From: Mycobacterium rhizamassiliense
Lineage (GTDB): Bacteria > Actinomycetota > Actinomycetes > Mycobacteriales > Mycobacteriaceae
Length of the DNA stretch: 64,000 nt
Assembly (NCBI RefSeq): GCF_900157375.1
Contig: NZ_LT721901.1
Coordinates: 62,001 to 126,000 of the forward strand
Reading direction: 5' to 3'
In this document: positions 61,091 to 64,000 of the stretch, piece by piece
How the letters are laid out: every line of letters starts with the position of its first letter
How positions within the stretch are numbered: the stretch's first letter is position 1
Translations under genes and position numbers: made by a program
The notes under the pieces: generated by a model
Database searches by the model: none
What the model was told of the DNA's origin: nothing
What the model saw: only the letters and a program-made list of their open reading frames with translations

Positions 61091-61159
61091 CCCCGTTTAC
61101 CTCCTACGTGGTGCGGCCGACGCTAGCAGCTGCGGAAACACTCAATAAGGTGTACGAAC

Positions 61160-61174
61160 GCAACACCCTGTTGC
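61160..61174. promoter_or_regulatory. LysR operator candidate (perfect dyad)
   Basis: GCAACA-CCC-TGTTGC is a 6-bp perfect inverted repeat with a 3-base spacer in the 102-base gap between the divergent Rieske (start 61090) and LysR (start 61193) genes. It contains the T-N11-A-like spacing common to LysR sites. Position fits binding that controls both directions. Confidence 0.55.
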
Positions 61175-61192
61175 ATACTTGGAACACTGCCC

Positions 61193-62116
61193 ATGGAACA
61201 GAATCTGCCCTTTGACCTCGGTGCCCTGCTGGTTTTCGGCAAGGTGGTGGACTGCCGCAGCATCTCGAAGGCGGCGACGTCGCTCGGCATGCCCAAATCC
61301 ACCGTCAGCCGCAAGCTGACCAGGCTGGAGTCCGACCTCGGCATCAAGCTGCTGCGCAGGAACACCCACCAGCTGACGGTCACCGATCTCGGCGAGCAGA
61401 TCTACGACCACGCGATGAACATTTTGACCGAGGCCAATGGCGTACGCGCCCTGGTCGAGGGCAGCAAGCAGGAACCGCAGGGCGAATTGCGGGTCGCGAT
61501 ACCGGTGAGCCTCGGCATCGACTACGCGTCCCGGGTCGGGGCCACCTTCCTTCAGCGTTATCCGCACTCGCGCTTGGACATTCGACTGGTGGACAACATG
61601 GTCCACCCGATCAAAGACGGATTCGACGTGGTGTTCGGGCCCGGACCGCTGCAGGATTCGACACTGATCGCGCGGAAGGTCTTCGACCTGAACCTGTTCC
61701 TCTGCGCCTCAACCGAATTCGTGGGTCAACTGCCGGGTCCGCTCACCGATCCTGCGCAGCTGAACAACCTCCCGTTTATCGACTTCGGCTTCTGCGGACC
61801 GCAGAAGCTGGCGGTGACCAGGCGTGAGAGTCGACACGAGCTGTCGCCCCAAGTGCGCGCGCGGGCCAATAACTTTCAGGTGTGCAAGGAGTACATCCTG
61901 CAGGGCCTGGGCATCGGCGCCATGCCGACGCAGATCATCTGCACCAACGAGCTGCGCGAGGGCACCATCGTGCCGATCCTCCCCGACTGGGCGGTCGAAC
62001 CGCTGGCCGTGCACATGATCTACCCCTTCGAGCTCTCCTGCTCCACCCTGATCAGCGCCTTCTACGACACGGCCTGCCAGATCATCGTCGAAAACATTGC
62101 TCGGGCCGAGGGTTAG
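61193..62116 (+). CDS. LysR-family transcriptional regulator
   Basis: 307 residues, ATG. N-terminal winged helix-turn-helix (GALLVFGKVVDCRSISKAAT, SLGMPKSTVSRKLTRLESDLG) followed by the periplasmic-binding-like effector domain (GELRVAIPVSLGIDYASRV onwards). Transcribed divergently from the oxygenase operon, so it probably activates it on binding the pathway substrate. Confidence 0.93.
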   Translation: MEQNLPFDLGALLVFGKVVDCRSISKAATSLGMPKSTVSRKLTRLESDLGIKLLRRNTHQLTVTDLGEQIYDHAMNILTEANGVRALVEGSKQEPQGELRVAIPVSLGIDYASRVGATFLQRYPHSRLDIRLVDNMVHPIKDGFDVVFGPGPLQDSTLIARKVFDLNLFLCASTEFVGQLPGPLTDPAQLNNLPFIDFGFCGPQKLAVTRRESRHELSPQVRARANNFQVCKEYILQGLGIGAMPTQIICTNELREGTIVPILPDWAVEPLAVHMIYPFELSCSTLISAFYDTACQIIVENIARAEG

Positions 62117-62137
62117 CGGGCTGCGCGCGTTAGCCGC

Positions 62138-63556
62138 CTACCAATTGCTCGGCGAATAGTCCTTCAGGAAGCAGCCGTTCAGATCTTCGCCGGACTCCCC
62201 GCGGACGATCGGGTCATACACACGGGCGGCACCGTCGACGAGGTCGAGCGGGGCGTGGAATCCCTCCTCGGCGAGGCGCAACTTTGTCGGGTGTGGACGC
62301 TCATCGGTGATCCAGCCCGTATCGACCGCAGTCATGAGAATGCCGTCCTGCTCTAACATTTCGCCGGCGCTGGTGCGGGTGAGCATGTTCAGTGCGGCCT
62401 TCGCCATGTTGGTGTGCGGATGCCCTGGGCCCTTGTACTTGCGGCTGAACTGCCCCTCCATTGCCGACACATTCACGACGTACTTGCGGCGGGCCGGTGC
62501 GGCGGCCATCGCCGGGCGCAGGCGGCTCACCAGAATGAACGGCGCGGTCTGGTTGCACAGCTGGACCTCGAGCAGTTCCATCGCGTCGACCTCGTGCACG
62601 CGTTGGGTCCAACTGTTGATGGGCGCGGTATCGGGCAGCAGGCCACCCGCGTCTATGGCGGTGCCCGCGGCGATCCGATCCGGTGAGGCGCTCCGGGCGG
62701 CGAGAGCCAATTCAGTTACGGCGTGCGGGGTTTGGTGTTCCGCAAGGCTCCCGGCAAGTGCCGCGGGATGGGCGTCGCTGACGTGGTCGAAGGTGATCAC
62801 GTCAGCGAGTCCCGGCGCCGGGGTGCGCTCCGCCTCGACGAGCGCCGCGTAGGAGCCGGGAGCGCGGCGCACGGTTTGGGCGGCGTTGTTAATCAGGATG
62901 TCGAGCGGGCCCTGCGCGGCCACCGTGTCCGCAAGCGCGACGACCTGAGCTGGGTCGCGCAGGTCGATGCCCACGATGCGTAGCCGGTGCAGCCAGTCAG
63001 CGCTGTCCGGCATTCCGGCGAAGCGGCGCACAGCGTCGTTCGGAAAGCGGGTGGTGATGGTGGTGTGGGCGCCGTCGCGGAGCAGGCGCAGCGCGATGTA
63101 CATGCCGATCTTGGCGCGGCCACCGGTCAGCAGGGCGCTCCTACCGGTCAGGTCGGTGCGAGCGTCGCGCTTGGCACGGTTGAGCGCGGCGCAACCCGGG
63201 CAGAGTTGGTGGTAAAAGGCATCGACCACCGTGTAGTGCTTCTTGCAGATGTAGCACGCGCGGGACCGGAGCAAGGTGCCCGCGGAGGCACCAACCGTAG
63301 TGGACACCAGCGGCAGGCCTTGGGTCTCGTCGTCGATGCGGCCAGGTGCGCCGGTGGCGGTAGCAGCGACAACGGCGCGGTCGGCGGCCGCCACCGCGTC
63401 GCGCTTGGCATCGCGGCGAGCCTTCCTGACGGACTTGAAGATGCCCGCGGTGGCCCGGCGCACCGCGACGGCGTCAGGATGCTCGGGGGGCAACGACTCG
63501 ATGTCTGCCAGCACCTGTAGGCAGACATCGAGCTTCTGCGGATCGATCGCGTTCAC
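62138..63556 (-). CDS. SDR oxidoreductase with an N-terminal zinc-ribbon region
   Basis: 472 residues, GTG start. Residues 1-65 are a basic helical segment. CYIC (C101, C104) and CPGC (C119, C122) form a zinc ribbon. From about 140 it is an SDR: TGGRAKIGMYIALRL loop, NNAAQTVRR, and serine/Tyr-Lys motifs (NVSAMEGQFSRKYKGPGHPH, NMAKAA). The Rossmann domain carries an insertion (residues about 225-330). A zinc ribbon fused to an SDR is unusual; similar mycobacterial proteins exist. Substrate unknown. Confidence 0.85.
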   Translation of the reverse strand: MNAIDPQKLDVCLQVLADIESLPPEHPDAVAVRRATAGIFKSVRKARRDAKRDAVAAADRAVVAATATGAPGRIDDETQGLPLVSTTVGASAGTLLRSRACYICKKHYTVVDAFYHQLCPGCAALNRAKRDARTDLTGRSALLTGGRAKIGMYIALRLLRDGAHTTITTRFPNDAVRRFAGMPDSADWLHRLRIVGIDLRDPAQVVALADTVAAQGPLDILINNAAQTVRRAPGSYAALVEAERTPAPGLADVITFDHVSDAHPAALAGSLAEHQTPHAVTELALAARSASPDRIAAGTAIDAGGLLPDTAPINSWTQRVHEVDAMELLEVQLCNQTAPFILVSRLRPAMAAAPARRKYVVNVSAMEGQFSRKYKGPGHPHTNMAKAALNMLTRTSAGEMLEQDGILMTAVDTGWITDERPHPTKLRLAEEGFHAPLDLVDGAARVYDPIVRGESGEDLNGCFLKDYSPSNW

Positions 63557-64000
63557 GTTGGAAGAGTACGGCGTTATTCATGTACCGAGGCTTGATGGCG
63601 TCAAGCAGCGAAGTCGCCGACGATGGTCATTTTGTTGCCGTCAGAGGCGCCGGCGAGCCGGCGGCGGTGTATGCGCAGTTCAGGATGATCGCGCGGGGTG
63701 GCGGACTTTGCATCCACAAGTCCAGCGCTTCGCTCGTATTCGCAGCGGATCCAGTGCCCCAGAAGACGACCTCACCGCCGTGGGGGCCGAACCGATGTGA
63801 CCGTTGACACCGTGCTCCAGCATGTCGTTGGCGTGGCGCTGCGCGGCTTCGGTCAACGTGGGTCGTCGCCGATCGCCTATGGATACCTCTAGATCTTTCG
63901 ATGCGATCTGGCGAGACCAGGGGCAGTAGTGGGCGCCAGCGATGATGAATTCGCGCAGTTCAACCACGATACGTCTCGGTTCGATCGGCGCTGCGCCGGC
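63557..64000. other. right window edge; no gene firmly supported
   Basis: The best candidate is a 95-codon minus-strand frame (63680-63967, GTG) beginning VELREFIIAGAHYCPWSRQI, which is coherent for about 50 residues and then becomes Arg/Ser-rich. A plus-strand frame (63580-63807) overlaps it. Neither has a family I recognise. It could be a truncated gene or belong to a gene beyond the edge. Confidence 0.4.

Noticed and set aside
59861..61126. A 421-codon plus-strand frame opposite the Rieske gene
   Set aside because: Arg/Glu/Val-rich shadow of a high-GC gene with no domain; the minus-strand Rieske gene has all catalytic motifs.

Overview
The window is high-GC actinobacterial DNA and almost certainly comes from a Mycobacterium, most likely a nontuberculous species. 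Many genes are recognisable as homologues of M. tuberculosis H37Rv loci, including Rv2628, Rv2629, Rv3131, Rv2032 (acg), Rv2623, Rv2625c (rip3), Rv1733c, and the run Rv3068c to Rv3073c in conserved order. These identifications come from reading the proteins and from memory of the families; no database search was run.

Bases 1-23,600 form a hypoxia/dormancy block. It holds a group 3b [NiFe]-hydrogenase operon (hyhB-G-S-L plus maturation protease), two Rv1733c-like membrane proteins, two Acg-type nitroreductases plus the wreck of a third, six tandem-domain universal stress proteins, a CtpE-like P-type ATPase, a Rv2628-like latency antigen, the end of a Rv2629-like gene, and a co-directional envelope-stress run (SpoIIAA-like, small membrane protein, slipin, MprF/LysX-type DUF2156 protein, Usp, Rip3-like protease). 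Several intergenic regions hold close matches to the DosR (DevR) box as I recall it (GGGACTTTNGGCCC/GGGACTTTNGTCCC), placed upstream of the hydrogenase operon, both nitroreductases, the ATPase and one Usp. The block therefore reads as an expanded DosR regulon. It also contains truncated genes, a sign of past rearrangement.

Bases 23,600-31,060 look like a mobile-element end. They hold a divergent pair of orphan genes around a palindromic operator candidate, gene-poor stretches, an orphan 633-residue protein, a decayed IS3-family transposase, a Xis-like protein and a tyrosine integrase abutting the 3' end of tRNA-Ala(GGC). No second att site is visible inside the window, so the left boundary is unknown. 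It could lie beyond base 1, which would make the dormancy block part of the same island.

Bases 31,095-64,000 look like ordinary chromosome, with visibly higher GC. The left part is the conserved MFS / pgm / two FluC channels / DUF190 / LLM / DUF488 neighbourhood. It continues with a MbtK-like acyltransferase, hemerythrin (SigF-type promoter), SelO, F420 and flavin monooxygenases, an alpha/beta-hydrolase-cyclase fusion, DUF732 proteins, a response regulator and a DUF6131-like small membrane protein with a good SigF-type promoter. At 48.2-51.3 kb lies a putative type VII-secreted toxin/immunity locus: EspC-like partner, 650-residue WxG-linker-toxin protein, and two immunity-like genes, one with an in-frame stop near its start. 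From 51.5 kb come lipid/sterol-type metabolic genes, then a tightly coupled five-gene oxygenase operon (Rieske oxygenase, small protein, TauD-type dioxygenase, F420 LLM enzyme, P450) transcribed away from a divergent LysR regulator with a perfect 6-bp dyad in the shared promoter region.
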